This document shows positions 1 to 10,900 of a stretch of DNA of 64,000 nt, one piece after another. Below the pieces are notes generated by a model that saw only the letters and a program-made list of their open reading frames with translations, was not told the origin of the DNA and did no database searches. Numbering within the stretch: the stretch's first letter is position 1; every line of letters begins with the position of its first letter. Origin of the DNA: Teratosphaeria epicoccoides (taxonomy: Eukaryota > Ascomycota > Dothideomycetes > Mycosphaerellales > Teratosphaeriaceae); assembly GCA_021401465.1 (NCBI GenBank), contig JADDMT010000011.1, forward strand, positions 310,001 to 374,000, written 5' to 3'. Both the position numbers and the translations under genes were made by a program.

Positions 1-3000
1 GTTAACGCTAGATACGCGGACAACCTCAGAGTATAGGTGCACATTAACAAGACGCTAGCCCGGGCCTTAATAGATTCAGGATGCACTTAAATCTTCATGA
101 CGCCTAAGTTTGCCAGGATAGCTAGGATAAGGCTATAGGCAAAGACGAATGCTTTCTTACTATAAGCGATTAATAGAAAGCCGGTCACGTACAACTAAGG
201 AATAGTTGACGAAGAGACAGAGACAATACCTCTGCGGATAGGACGCTACTAAGAGATAATCTACTTTGACATCACAGAGTCACCTAGCTCAGATGTAGTG
301 CTAGGGCTGCTATAGCTAAGAAATGCTAACCCCTACCTCGACTAGAAGAACGAGAGGATCTAGTTCCTAGAACTCTCGAGATCGATACCTCTACCTATAG
401 TACACGACATACTAGGCAAGATCGAAATATGTGCTATGACTTCAAGCGAGATAGTCGCCGCTATTAAGGACCTAGAACAGGAAGTACACGTCCTATAGGT
501 TAAAGCAACATAATCTGAAGTCAAAGTCGAGTTTACTGTCCCTGACGAGTATAAGGACTTTGCTACTCTTTTCGAGGAGGAACCCGACTAAGAGGCTCTG
601 CTAGAACACTAGGAGTAGGATCACGGGATACCCTTACTCCTAGGCAGAACGCTGACGAAGCAACTAGTTCGCCTATTATTAGTAGCGAAGCTAGAGATTC
701 TCCGGAAATACCTTGAAGATAACCTCTAGAAGGGCTTCATCCGCGAGTCGTAGTCCCTAGCAGGGTATCCGATCCTGTTTATCCCTAAGGGGGAAGATGA
801 CTAGCGACTCTACGTAGACTATCGTAGATTAAATGACATTATGATAAAAAATAGTTATCCGCTTCCTTTGCTTTTAGAGTTACAGGATCGCCTGCAAGGA
901 GTAATATAGTTCTTGAAGTTTAACATACTAGGAGCGTATAACTGAATTCGAATTAAGGAAGGCGAAGAATAGAAGACTACGTTCTAAACTAGGTTCGGAC
1001 ACTATGAGTATATAGTCATGCTATTTAGGTTAACAAACGCCCTAGCTACATAGCAGGCATTTATTAACAATGTGCTACGAGAGTACCTTGACGTCTTTGT
1101 GGTTATATACTTAGATGACATCCTCGTCTACTTACGAACGATCGAAGAACATAGGACTCATATACGCAAGGTACTTTAGAAACTCTAGGATTACAAGCTA
1201 AAGGTTAAGCCATAGAAGAGCGAGTTTTATAAGCAAGAAGTCTATTTCCTCGGCTACGTAGTAGCATAGAATAGGATCAAGATAGACACTAAGAAGGTCA
1301 AAGTCGTAAAAGAGTAGCCTACGCTAACTAATGTTAAGGAAGTATAGTCCTTCCTTAGGTTCGCTAACTTCTATCGAAGATTCATCGCGAACTATTCGAG
1401 GATTACGGCACTACTTACGACTATTACCATGAAGGATACACTATTCGTATAGGACGACGCCTAACGGAATGCCTTTAAGGAACTCAAGTAACGATTCACA
1501 GATTAGCCGATCTTGCTTGTATTCGACCCTAATAAGCCTATCACGGTCGAAACAGATGCCTCTGACATAGCACTTAGGGCATGCTTAAGTTAACTAGGAC
1601 CGAGTAGACGACTACAGCTAGTCGCCTATTACTCGAGAAAGCTGTCTAGACCTAAGCTCTGTTACGACGTCTACGACAAAGAACTTCTAGCTATAGTAGA
1701 CGCCTAGAAGGCGTGGCAAGTCTACTTAGAAGGGTCTAAGCACTAGGTTATAGTCTACATAGACTATAAGAACTTGTAATACTTTACTACGACAAAGGAG
1801 TTAAACTAACGACAAGTCCGATAGAGTGAGGAACTCTCTAGCTTTAACTACAAGATCGTCTATTATAAGGGATCTAATAACGCACGCGCCGATGCACTTA
1901 GCCGCTAGACTGACTACATGAAGGGCGTGAAACAGGAGAAACATGCCATTCTCTAGGAAAATAGCGATAGCACGCTTAGAGTCAACTAACTCGCGGCTAC
2001 AACTATCACATAGACTAGCGAGTTCTAGGATGACCTAAAGAACGCACTAGTCTATAACCTAACTACACTCGCTATCTATAACGATACTAATGGACAGGAG
2101 GACTAGGAAGACGAAGACAGAGTGCTTCTCTTCTAAGGGTTAGTATACATGCTAACATCCTTACGTTTAGAGCTACTACGCCTCTAACATGACGTTCCTT
2201 AGGTAGGACACCTAGGAGTGTCTAAAATGAATCAAATTCTCTAACGAGAATATTACTTCCCTAGGATAGGCAGAGTAATTAAGGACTATGTCTGCTAATA
2301 TGTAACTTGCTAACAGAGCAAGTACGACTGTCATAAACTGTATAGGCTACTACGACCGTTATAGGTACCCTAACAGCTATAGGAGTCGCTCGCTATAGAC
2401 TTCATTGTCAAACTACCCTAGTCGAGAGAACCTGCTACTAATGAGTTCTTTGATAGAATCATAGTAGTAGTTAACCGATTCACTAAGTTTAGGAAGTTTA
2501 TCCTATACCGCGAAGACTTTAAGACCAAAGATATTGCACATGTCTTCATCAAATAGGTAGTAGCATTACACGGCATGCTATAGGACCTAGTAACGGATCG
2601 AGGATCCGTGTTTACCTCTAACTTCTAGAAAGCCCTAATGAGACAATTCTAGGTTAAACATCGACTAAGTACTTCCTTCTACCCTTAAACGGATAGACAG
2701 ACAGAATGTCTAAATCAGACGCTAGAATAGTACCTTCGATCCTATGTGAATAGGGACTAGAATAATTAGGTAGAGTTGTTACTAATAGCGTAGCTTGCAT
2801 ACAATAGTACGCTAGTAGAGTCGACAGGACTCTCGCTATTTCAGATGGCGTATAGATTAGCTATAGAAGACGTTCTACACGTCTTAGTAAGTAATCTAAA
2901 CCTAGTAGCACTTAGACGAGTAGAACACCTCCGCTAACTGCAAACAGAAGCACGACTCGACCTGTAGTTCTATTAACAGAACATGACATAGTACGCAAAC

Positions 3001-3500
3001 TATAAGAGAATTAAGGGACTAATTCTAAAGGAGAGGGACAAGGTGTATCTCCTCTGCTATTACATCAAATCAGACAAGCCGAGTAAAAAGCTAGACGCTA
3101 TGAAACTAGGACTATTCCGGATTAAGGCTAAGAAAGGACTAGTCAATTTTGAATTATAGCTACCTAAGCAGATGAGAGTACACCCTGTGTTCTATGTCTC
3201 TCTACTAGAACAAATAGCGCTAGACGCTACACTACAAACAGAACCCTTACTACTCGACCCTAAGGTCGAAGAACTAGAGTACACTGTCGAGAAGATCGTC
3301 GACACTTGCTAGGTAGACAGACAGCGAGAGTACTTAGTAAAATGGGAAGGGTATAGGAGTACCGAAAACACCTAGGAACCCCTAAAACACCTACGAAACT
3401 GTTAGCAGAAGATACGGAGTTTTGAGCAGAGAACGAACCTAGGAAGAAGATCATAGGCCACGATTAGGCTCCTGCAGGACGCCATTAGTAGGCTCGGCTA
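1..3500 (+). pseudogene. E1 pol (PR-RT-RNase H-IN-chromodomain), RIP-degraded
   Basis: In one frame (position 1 modulo 3) the following can be read. The aspartic protease DSG motif is at 73-81. The RT catalytic YLDD is at 1108-1119, followed by ILVY. The RNase H ETDAS motif lies near 1548. The integrase zinc-binding and catalytic regions run from about 2170 to 2900, with DFIVKLP near 2398 and TDRGSVFTSNF near 2595. A chromodomain at about 3277-3405 contains YLVKWEGY. Many Trp and Gln positions of the family are TAG or TAA, so no product is possible, although YLDD itself survives. The 3' end of pol is uncertain because the frame then overlaps the antisense ORF. Confidence 0.9.
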
Positions 3501-4071
3501 CTAAGCTATCTAGGAAACCCTAGTACGACGCGTTAGCGAAACCTTCTATTACGCTCTATGTTGTAGGACTAAGCGTAAGACCCGCTAAGGGATCTAGGTC
3601 AAGAAGGAACCTAGTCTGCTAAAGAGCCTACTCTTTAGCCTCGTCCTCCCTAATCTCACGCTCCTTAAGAGGGCGACTATCCTTAACCTTATAGTCGACT
3701 ACATCTAGCTGTTTCTGAAGACGTATCTCCTTTGCATGCGCCTCTATTATCTTCTACGAAGCCTTAGCAAGGGCTGCCTTTACACGATCAAGATTAGCAA
3801 TTAGTCTTTTCCGCTAATTACCTAATCTCTTCTATTCGACCTCTGTTACCTTTGCGTCGTAACTTCGACAGTTGCTAAAGTAATAGTACAAACATTTCCC
3901 TAAGGAAATGTGTACTTAACAAACGAGCTTTAACTCTTGACACTAAGTACAAGACTTCATGCTTTCCTTGCCCTAACGATAGATTCGATTCGCGCGGCGT
4001 TTGCGTTTCTGCGTTAAAGGGGCGTCAGTGTCTAGAATGACACAAGGTAGTAACGTAGAAAGAGAAGACAT
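3382..4071 (-). pseudogene. E1 antisense ORF, Zn2Cys6-like plus coiled coil (degraded)
   Basis: This is the E1 copy of the antisense frame best read in E4 (7292-7981). The ATG is at 4071 on the minus strand, about 80 bp inside the 3' LTR. The frame has a basic N-terminal segment, a cysteine cluster and a Glu/Lys/Ala/Leu-rich stretch. Its 3' end overlaps the chromodomain codons of pol on the other strand. The left limit is inferred by assuming the same length as in E4. Several stop codons, all of RIP type (TAG/TAA), interrupt it. Confidence 0.55.
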
Positions 4072-4136
4072 TACTACGTAAAGGAAAAGGCAAAAGAAAC
4101 CCCGCACTAATAAGTAGCTTAGGGACGAGCTAGGCT

Positions 4137-4149
4137 AAGAGGGGGATAG
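4137..4149 (+). other. Polypurine tract of E1
   Basis: The purine-rich AAGAGGGGGATAG lies directly against the 3' LTR, where plus-strand DNA synthesis is primed in LTR retrotransposons. The same tract precedes the 3' LTR of E3 (28249-28261), and its reverse complement follows the left LTR of E4 (7213-7225). Confidence 0.85.
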
Positions 4150-4495
4150 TGTCATGAAGGTCATGAGTTACAAGCACTATGGCATGAGTCATAACACATG
4201 CAGGGAAGAAAGGATCTGTCACGTAAGGACAGACACCTAGATCTGTAGAGTTAGTCTACAGATCTACAGACATAGGTCTAACGGGTCTGTTAACAGATCT
4301 AGCAGAACTGTCCTGTCTCTCTAAGTATATAGGGATAGCTTCAGGACAGGTAGTTAGGAGCTTCGTGCTTAATTTAATCCTCTCCTCTAGGGGGATAGTT
4401 AGTTACAAGGTTAATTGCTATTGTCGATATTCTTTACTACTCTGCAAGTCTAACACCTGATCCCCTTCCTGCTATTAGCACCTACCCTTATGACA
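4150..4495 (+). repeat. 3' LTR of E1, 346-bp short variant of family A
   Basis: It begins TGTCATGAAG and ends CCTTATGACA, the family A termini. At 346 bp it is about 143 bp shorter than the 489-bp LTRs of E3 and E4. It holds only one copy of the near-palindromic 27-bp hairpin unit that the longer LTRs carry twice, so it is a length variant of the same family. Confidence 0.9.
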
Positions 4496-6567
4496 GACTC
4501 AAAGGAGGAGCATATTTAGCATCTAAAAATAGTACTTAAATAGCTCTGTAAGTTTACTCTATATGCGAACCTAAAGAAGTGCTCATTCCTAACAGACAGG
4601 ATTAAGTTTCTTGGATACATCGTTTCTACAGAAGGAGTCATCATAGATAACTAAAGGGTGTCCGTAATCGCGGAGTAGCTATAGCTAACTACCCTCTAAG
4701 AAGTGTAGGTGTTTCTAGGGTTTACTAACTTCTACTATAGATTCATATAATCCTATTCGAAGATCGTAGCTCCCCTTACGGCCCTTACAAAGGGCGTAAT
4801 TTAAGGTAAAAAGCTAGGGATAGTGCCTTAGGAGGAGGCTTAGAGTAAGGCTTTCTCTAAACTTAAAGCAGCTTTTTAAACTACGCCTATACTTTAGTAC
4901 TTAAACCCTACTACGAAGATCCGAATAGAGACTAATGCTTCGAAATTCGCAATAGCCGTAATTCTATCGCAGCTCTAGTCGCATGAAGGCAGTGCGTAAT
5001 AGTACCTAATTGCCTTCTAGTCGCGGAAGATGCAAGGCGCTAAGCTTAATTACGAGACTTACAACTAAGAGCTTTTAGCTATTATTAACGGCTTTAAGGA
5101 GTACTAACACTACCTTGAAGGCGTAGCGCACCCTATTAAGAAACTTACTAACTATAATAACCTTAGTAGCTTTATAGGTATATAGCAGCTAAGTAGTTAG
5201 TAAGCAAGATAGGTGACTTTCCTCGCTAGCTTTGACTTCGTTATCTAGCATCGTTCTAGAAAGACAAATGTGGCTAATAGTCCTTTGTGACGACTAGACT
5301 ATAACACTAGGGAGCAGGGTAACTAACAGCTTCTCCCTACGCTGCAAACAAAGCTTGTAGTTTAGGGTAGCGATCTGTTGTTAGCTTATCTTGTAGGTCG
5401 ACTACAGGTCTAATAGGGCCTTATAGCCTCTGCTAGCAATAAACCCTCCTATCTAGCAGTTATAGCAAGTATGTCTAGCTCGATCTGTGTAGTAGTTAAC
5501 TAGCTTACATGTAGTAAGTATGCGATGTCTAAAGAACCCTTTAAAGAAGTCTCGAGACTTATTTAGCAGTTGCAAGAGCGAGAACTAGAGTTAATTAATA
5601 AGGGTGTAGCCCTCTAGGATACTACAGGTAGTCCGAAGTACTAGACTAAGTTAGGCGACTTGTAGTACTTTAATAATAGGCTCTACATACCTGCTAACTA
5701 CATACTCTGTTTGTAGCTCCTCTGTATTCATTATGACAATAAACTTACAGGTCATTTTAGCATAGAGAAGACAAACGCGCTTCTCGGACGTAAATACTAG
5801 TAGCTGACGCTAGAACAGGATGTCTCTAACTATGTTAAATCCTGCTAGACGTGCTAGATTAGCAAATCTCGGCACTATCGCCCCTATAGTAATGCTTAGG
5901 CGCTCCTACTACTAGAGAGACTATAGCAAGACTTGACTATAGATTTTATTACTAATTTGCTGCTAGCAAAGTAGAGAGGCAATATAGTTAATGCTGTCCT
6001 TATAGTAGTCGACTAATACTCGAAGATAAATGTCTTCATCCTATGTACAAAAAAGTACACAAGTAGCGAGCTTGCGCGACTACTTCGTGACAAAGTTATA
6101 TAGCGCTTTAGTATCCCCCGAAGTATTTTATTAGATTAAGGTTCTGTCTTTACTAGTAAATACTAGCAAGAATTTTTGTTTAAGGCGCGTGTTAAGTACC
6201 GCCTAAGTATAGCATTCTATCTACAGACTAATAGTTAGACTAAACGTATGAACTAGACTCTTAAGAAGTACCTTTAGTGCTACTACGCTAAGAACTAGGA
6301 TGCCTAGGCCGACGTAATTCCTATAGTAGAATTTGCAGTTAATAATAGCATGTATGCTACTATACGCATGTCGCTATTTCAGATTCTTTATAGCTTTAAT
6401 CCAGAAATACACTAAGAACTGCCTTAGGATGAGTCTTCTAAGGAGAGGGTGCTAGCTGCCGCGGAATTAGCGCGGTATATGCGCGAGGTACATTTAGTGC
6501 TAATAGAACACTAGAAAAAGGCCTTAGAATCCTAGATTAAACATAATAACGCCTGTAGTAAACCGAT
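4496..6567 (+). pseudogene. E2 pol, left arm (RT end, RNase H, integrase), degraded
   Basis: This continues the RT thumb just downstream of where YLDD would lie. It goes through an RNase H segment (IETNASKFAIA near 4925) and an integrase with an HHCC-type start near 5735 and a catalytic-core DFITN segment near 5940. It can be aligned codon by codon with E5 19461-21530. Many codons are TAG/TAA or missense through C-to-T and G-to-A change, so nothing can be translated. Confidence 0.88.
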
Positions 6568-6750
6568 TGTCATAAGTGTCAGGAGTACTGTCTAGAGTAC
6601 TGTAGGATACAGGATCATGAGGGTCCTAAGTGCTATGAGTCATAGTACAGTCATAGGAGTACTATGAGTTATAGGCATAGTTATAGGAGAAAGGATCTGT
6701 CACGTGAGGACAGATCTCCGGATCTGTAGGGTTAGTCTACAGATCTATAG
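6568..6750 (+). repeat. E3 5' LTR, first segment (continues at 13745)
   Basis: It starts TGTCATAAGTG directly after the target duplication ccgat. The LTR is cut at 6750 by E4 and resumes at 13745-14050. The two parts add to 183 + 306 = 489 bp, exactly the length of the E3 3' LTR (28262-28750). The bases tatag (6746-6750) and catag (13740-13744) are the E4 target duplication, one copy altered by a C/T transition. Confidence 0.93.
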
Positions 6751-7212
6751 TGTCATAAGGGTAGGTGCTAATAGCAGGAAGGGGATAAGGTGTTAGACTC
6801 GCAGAGCTGTGAAGAATATCGACAATAGCAGTTAACCTTGTAACTAACTCTCCTCTAAGTAAGAGAGGATTGAATTAAGATTAAGCATGAAGCTCCTAAC
6901 TACCTGTCCTAAAGCTATCCCTATATACTAGAGAGACAGAGCAGCTCTGTTAGATCTGTTAACAGACCCGACAGATCTATGTCTACAGATCTGTAGACTA
7001 ACCCTACAGATCTAAGGGTCTGTTATCCTATAACAGATCCCTTCTTCCTTATAGGCCTATAGATCTGTAGACTAACCCTACAGATCCTTTCTCCTATGAC
7101 TATGCCTATAACTTATAGTACTCCTATGACTATACTATGACTCATAGCACTTAGGACCCTTATGATCCTGTATCCTATAGTACTCTAGATAGTACTCCTG
7201 ACACTTATGACA
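6751..7212 (-). repeat. E4 3' LTR (left), 462 bp
   Basis: In window orientation it begins TGTCATAAGG and ends CTTATGACA. It lacks 27 bp relative to the right LTR of the same element. The missing block lies between repeated AGATC words next to the second hairpin unit, which suggests slippage or recombination between short repeats. Other differences from the right LTR are mainly transitions. Confidence 0.92.
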
Positions 7213-7291
7213 CTATCCCCCTCTTAGCCTAGCTTGTCCCTAAGCTACCTTATTAGTGCAGGGTTCCTCTTGTCACTTTTTTTACGCTGTG

Positions 7292-7981
7292 ATGTCTTCT
7301 CTTTCTACATCACTACCTTGTGTCATTCTAGACACTAACGCCCCTTTAACGCAGAAACGCAAACGCCGCGCGAATCGAATCTATCGTTAGGGCTAGGATA
7401 GCATGAAGTCCTACACTTAGTGTCAAGAGTTAAAACTCGTTTGTTAGGTACACATTTCCTTAGGGAAATGTTCGTAATGTCACTTTAGCAACTGTCGGAG
7501 TTACGACGCGAAGGTAACAGAGGTCGAATAGAAGAAGTTAGGCGATTAGCAGAAAAGACTAATTGCTGATCTCGATCGTGCGAAGGTAGTCCTAGCCGAG
7601 GCTTCGCAGAAGATGATAGAGGCGCATGCAAAGGAGATACGTCTTCGAAAACAGTTAGACGTAGTCGACTAGGAGGTCGAGGATAGTCACGCTCTCGAGG
7701 AGCGTGAGATCAGGGAGAACGAGGCCAAGGAACAAGCTCTCTCGCAGGCTAGGTTTCTCCTTAACCTAGATCCTTCCGCGGGTCTCGCTCTTAGTCCTAC
7801 GACATGGAGCGTAATAGAGAGTTTCGCTAACGCCTCATATTAGGGTTTCCTAGATGGCGTGATAGCCGAGCCGGTCGACGGCGTCCCGTAGGAGTCTAGT
7901 CGTGGCTTAGGATCTCCTTCCTAGGTTCGTTCCTTTCTCGAAACTTCGTATCTTTTGCTAACAGTTTCGCAGATGTTCTAG
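7292..7981 (+). pseudogene. E4 antisense ORF: Zn2Cys6-like cluster plus coiled coil
   Basis: Running against pol, this frame stays readable for about 230 codons from an ATG at 7292, interrupted only by TAG and TAA. It begins with a Ser/Thr-rich start, then a basic stretch QKRKRRANRIYR near residue 21. The cysteine array, read jointly with E3 (which keeps the Cys codons mutated here), has spacing C-x2-C-x6-C-x8-C-x2-C-x4-C. A long Lys/Glu/Ala/Leu-rich segment follows (DLDRAKVVLAEASQKMIEAH and RLRKQLDVVD) that should form a coiled coil. The layout resembles fungal Zn(II)2Cys6 DNA-binding proteins, although the last spacing is shorter than usual. The true C-terminus is uncertain because stops cannot be told from RIP damage. 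It overlaps the chromodomain codons. Confidence 0.65.
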
Positions 7982-10900
7982 GGGTTCCCATGTGTTCTCG
8001 GTACTCCTATATCCTTCCCATTTTACTAAGTACTCTCGCTGTCCGTCCCGCTAGCGAGTGTCGATAATCCTCTCGACAGTGTACTCTAGTTCTTCTACTT
8101 CAGGGTCGAGTAGTAAGGGTTCTGATTGTAGTACGGCGTCTAGCGCTGCTTATTCTAGTAGAGAGACATAGAACACTAGGTGTATTCTTATCTGCTCGGG
8201 TAGCTATAACTCAAAATTAACTAGTCCCTTCTTGGCCTTGATCCTAAATGGTCCTAGTTTTATAGCGTCTAGTTTTTTACTTAGCTTGTCCGATTTGATG
8301 TGACAGCGGAGGAGATATACCTTGTCCCCCTCCTTTAGAATTAGTCCCTCAATTCTCTTACGATTTGCGTACCGTGCCATGTTCTGCTAATAGAACTGTA
8401 GGTCGAGTCGTGCTTCTGTTTGCAGTCAGCGTAGATGTTCTACTCGTCTGAGTACTAGTAGGTTCGGATTACTAGCTAAGACGTCCGGAATGTCTTCTAT
8501 AGCTAATCCATACGCCATCTGAAATAGCGAGAGTCCTGTCGACTCTGCTAGCGTACTATTATACGCGAACTATGCTATTAGCAACAACTCTACCTAGTTG
8601 TTCTAGTCCCTATTCACATAGGATCGAAGGTACTATTCTAACGTCTGATTTAGGCGTTCTGTCTGTCTATCTGTCTAAGGGTAGAAGGAAGTACTTAGTC
8701 GATGTTTGACCTAGAATTGTCTTATTAGGGCTCTCTAGAAGTTAGAGGTAAACACGGATCCTCGATCTGTTACTAGGTCCTGTAGCATGCCGTGTAGTGC
8801 TACTACCTATTTAATGAAGACATGCGCGATATCTTTAGTCTTGAAGTCTTCGCGGTAAGGGATAAACTTCCTAAACTTAGTGAATCGGTCGACTACTACC
8901 ATGATCCCGTCGAAGAACTCATTAGTAGCAGGTTCTCTCGACTAAGGTAGTTTAACGATAAAATCCATGGCGAGCGATTCCTATAGCCGTTAAGGTACCT
9001 TAAGTAGTCGTAGTAGCCCATACGGTTTGTGATAGCCGTACTTACTTCGTTAGCAAGTTACACATCGACAGACATAGTCCTCGATTGCCTTGCTTATCCT
9101 AGGGAAGTAATATTCTTATCAGAGAATTTGCTTCATTTTAGACACTCCCGGGTGTCCTACCTGAGGTACGTCATGTTAGTAGCGTAGTAGTTCCGATCGT
9201 AAAGACATTAGCATATATACTAATCCTTGAAATAGAAGGATTCCGTCTTCGTCTTCCTAATCCTCCTGTCCATTAATGTCGTCGCGGACAGCGAGTACAG
9301 TTAGGTCATAGATTAGCGCGTTCTTTAGGTCGTCCTGAAATCCACTAGTCTATGTGACAGTCGTAGCCGCAAGTCAGTTGACTCCTAGCGTGCCATCGCT
9401 ATTTTCCTAGAGAACAGCATGTTTCTCCCGCTTTACGCCCTTCATGTAGTCTGTCTAGCGGCTAAGTACATCGGCGCGTGCGTTATCGGTCCCCTTGCGA
9501 TAGACGATCTTGCAGTTAAAACTAGAGAGCTCCTTACTCTACCGAACCTGTTGTTAGTTTAACTCTTTTGTCGTTATGAAGTATCGCAAGTTCTCATAGT
9601 CTGTGTAGACTATGACCTAGTGCTTAGAACCTTCTAAGTAGACTCGCTAGGCCTTATAGGCGTCTACTATAGCTAGAAGTTCTTTGTCGTAGACGTCATA
9701 ACGGAGTTCTAGTCCAGACAATTTCCTTGAGTAGTAGGCGACTAGCTGTAGTCGTCTACTCGGTCCTAGTTAACTTAAGCATGCCCTAAGTGCTACGTCA
9801 GAGGCATCTGTTTCGACTATGATAGGTTTATCTAGGTCGAACACAAGTAAGATCAGCTAATCTGTAAATCGTCGCTTAAGTTCCTCGAAGGCATTCTGTT
9901 AGGCGTCGTCCTATACGAATAGTGTATCCTTCGTCGTAAGAGTCGTAAGTAGTGCCATGATCTTCGAATAGTTTGCTACAAATCTCCTATAGAAGTTAGC
10001 GAATCTAAGGAAGGACTATACTTCCTTAACATTAGTCGGCGTAGGCTACTCTTTTACGACCTAGACTTTCTTAGTGTCTATCTTGATTCTATTCTATGCT
10101 ACTACGTAGCTAAGGAATTATACTTCCTGCTTATGAAACTCGCTCTTCTGCGGCTTGACCTTTAGCTAGTAATCCTGGAGTTTCTAAAGTACCTTGCGCA
10201 TGTAAGTCCTATGCTCTTCGATCGTCTAGGAATAGACGAGGATGTCGTCTAGGTATATAACTACAAAGACGTCGAGGTACTCTCGTAGTACGTTGTTAAT
10301 AAATGCCTGCTATGTAGCTAGGGCGTTTGTTAACCTAAATGGCATGACTATGTACTCATAGTGTCTAAACCTAGTTTAGAACGCGGTCTTCTATTCTTCG
10401 CCTTCCTTAATTCGAATTCAGTTATACGCTCCGGGTATGTCGAACTTCGAGAACTACATTGCTCCTTGTAGGCAGTCCTGCAATTCTGAGAGCAAAGGAA
10501 GTAGATAACTATTCTTTATTGTGATGTCGTTTAACCTACGATAATCTACGCAGAGTCGCTAGTTATCTTCCCCCTTAGGTACAAACAGGATTAGATATCC
10601 GGCTAGGGACTACGACTCGCGGATGAAGCCTTTCCGGAGGTTGTCTTCTAGGTATTTCCGGAGAATCTCTAGTTTCGCCGCTAACAACGGGCGAACTAAT
10701 TGCTTCGTTAGTGTCTTGCTAGGGAGTAAGGGTATCCTGTGGTCCTACTCCTAGTGTTCTAGCAGAGCTTCTTAGTCGGGTTCTTCCTCGAAAAGAGTAG
10801 CGAACTCTTTATACTTATCGGGAACTATGAATTCGACCTTGACTTCTGATTGCGTTGCTTTAACCTATAGGACGTGCACTTCCTGTTCTAGATCCTTAAT

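Larger units (their letters stand above)
1..4495 (+). mobile_element. E1: family A Ty3/gypsy chromovirus, 3' part
   Basis: This is the right-hand part of a family A LTR retrotransposon. Its 5' LTR and gag lie left of the window; the first base corresponds to about 15942 in copy E3. The order protease, reverse transcriptase, RNase H, integrase, chromodomain places it in the chromovirus branch of Ty3/gypsy. It ends with a polypurine tract (4137-4149) and an LTR (4150-4495). The next five bases, gactc, are the expected right target-site duplication, because the same word occurs uninterrupted at 19461-19465 in E5. E1 therefore sits inside the RT gene of the older element E2. The frame is broken by many TAG/TAA codons, as RIP would produce. 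Confidence 0.95.
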
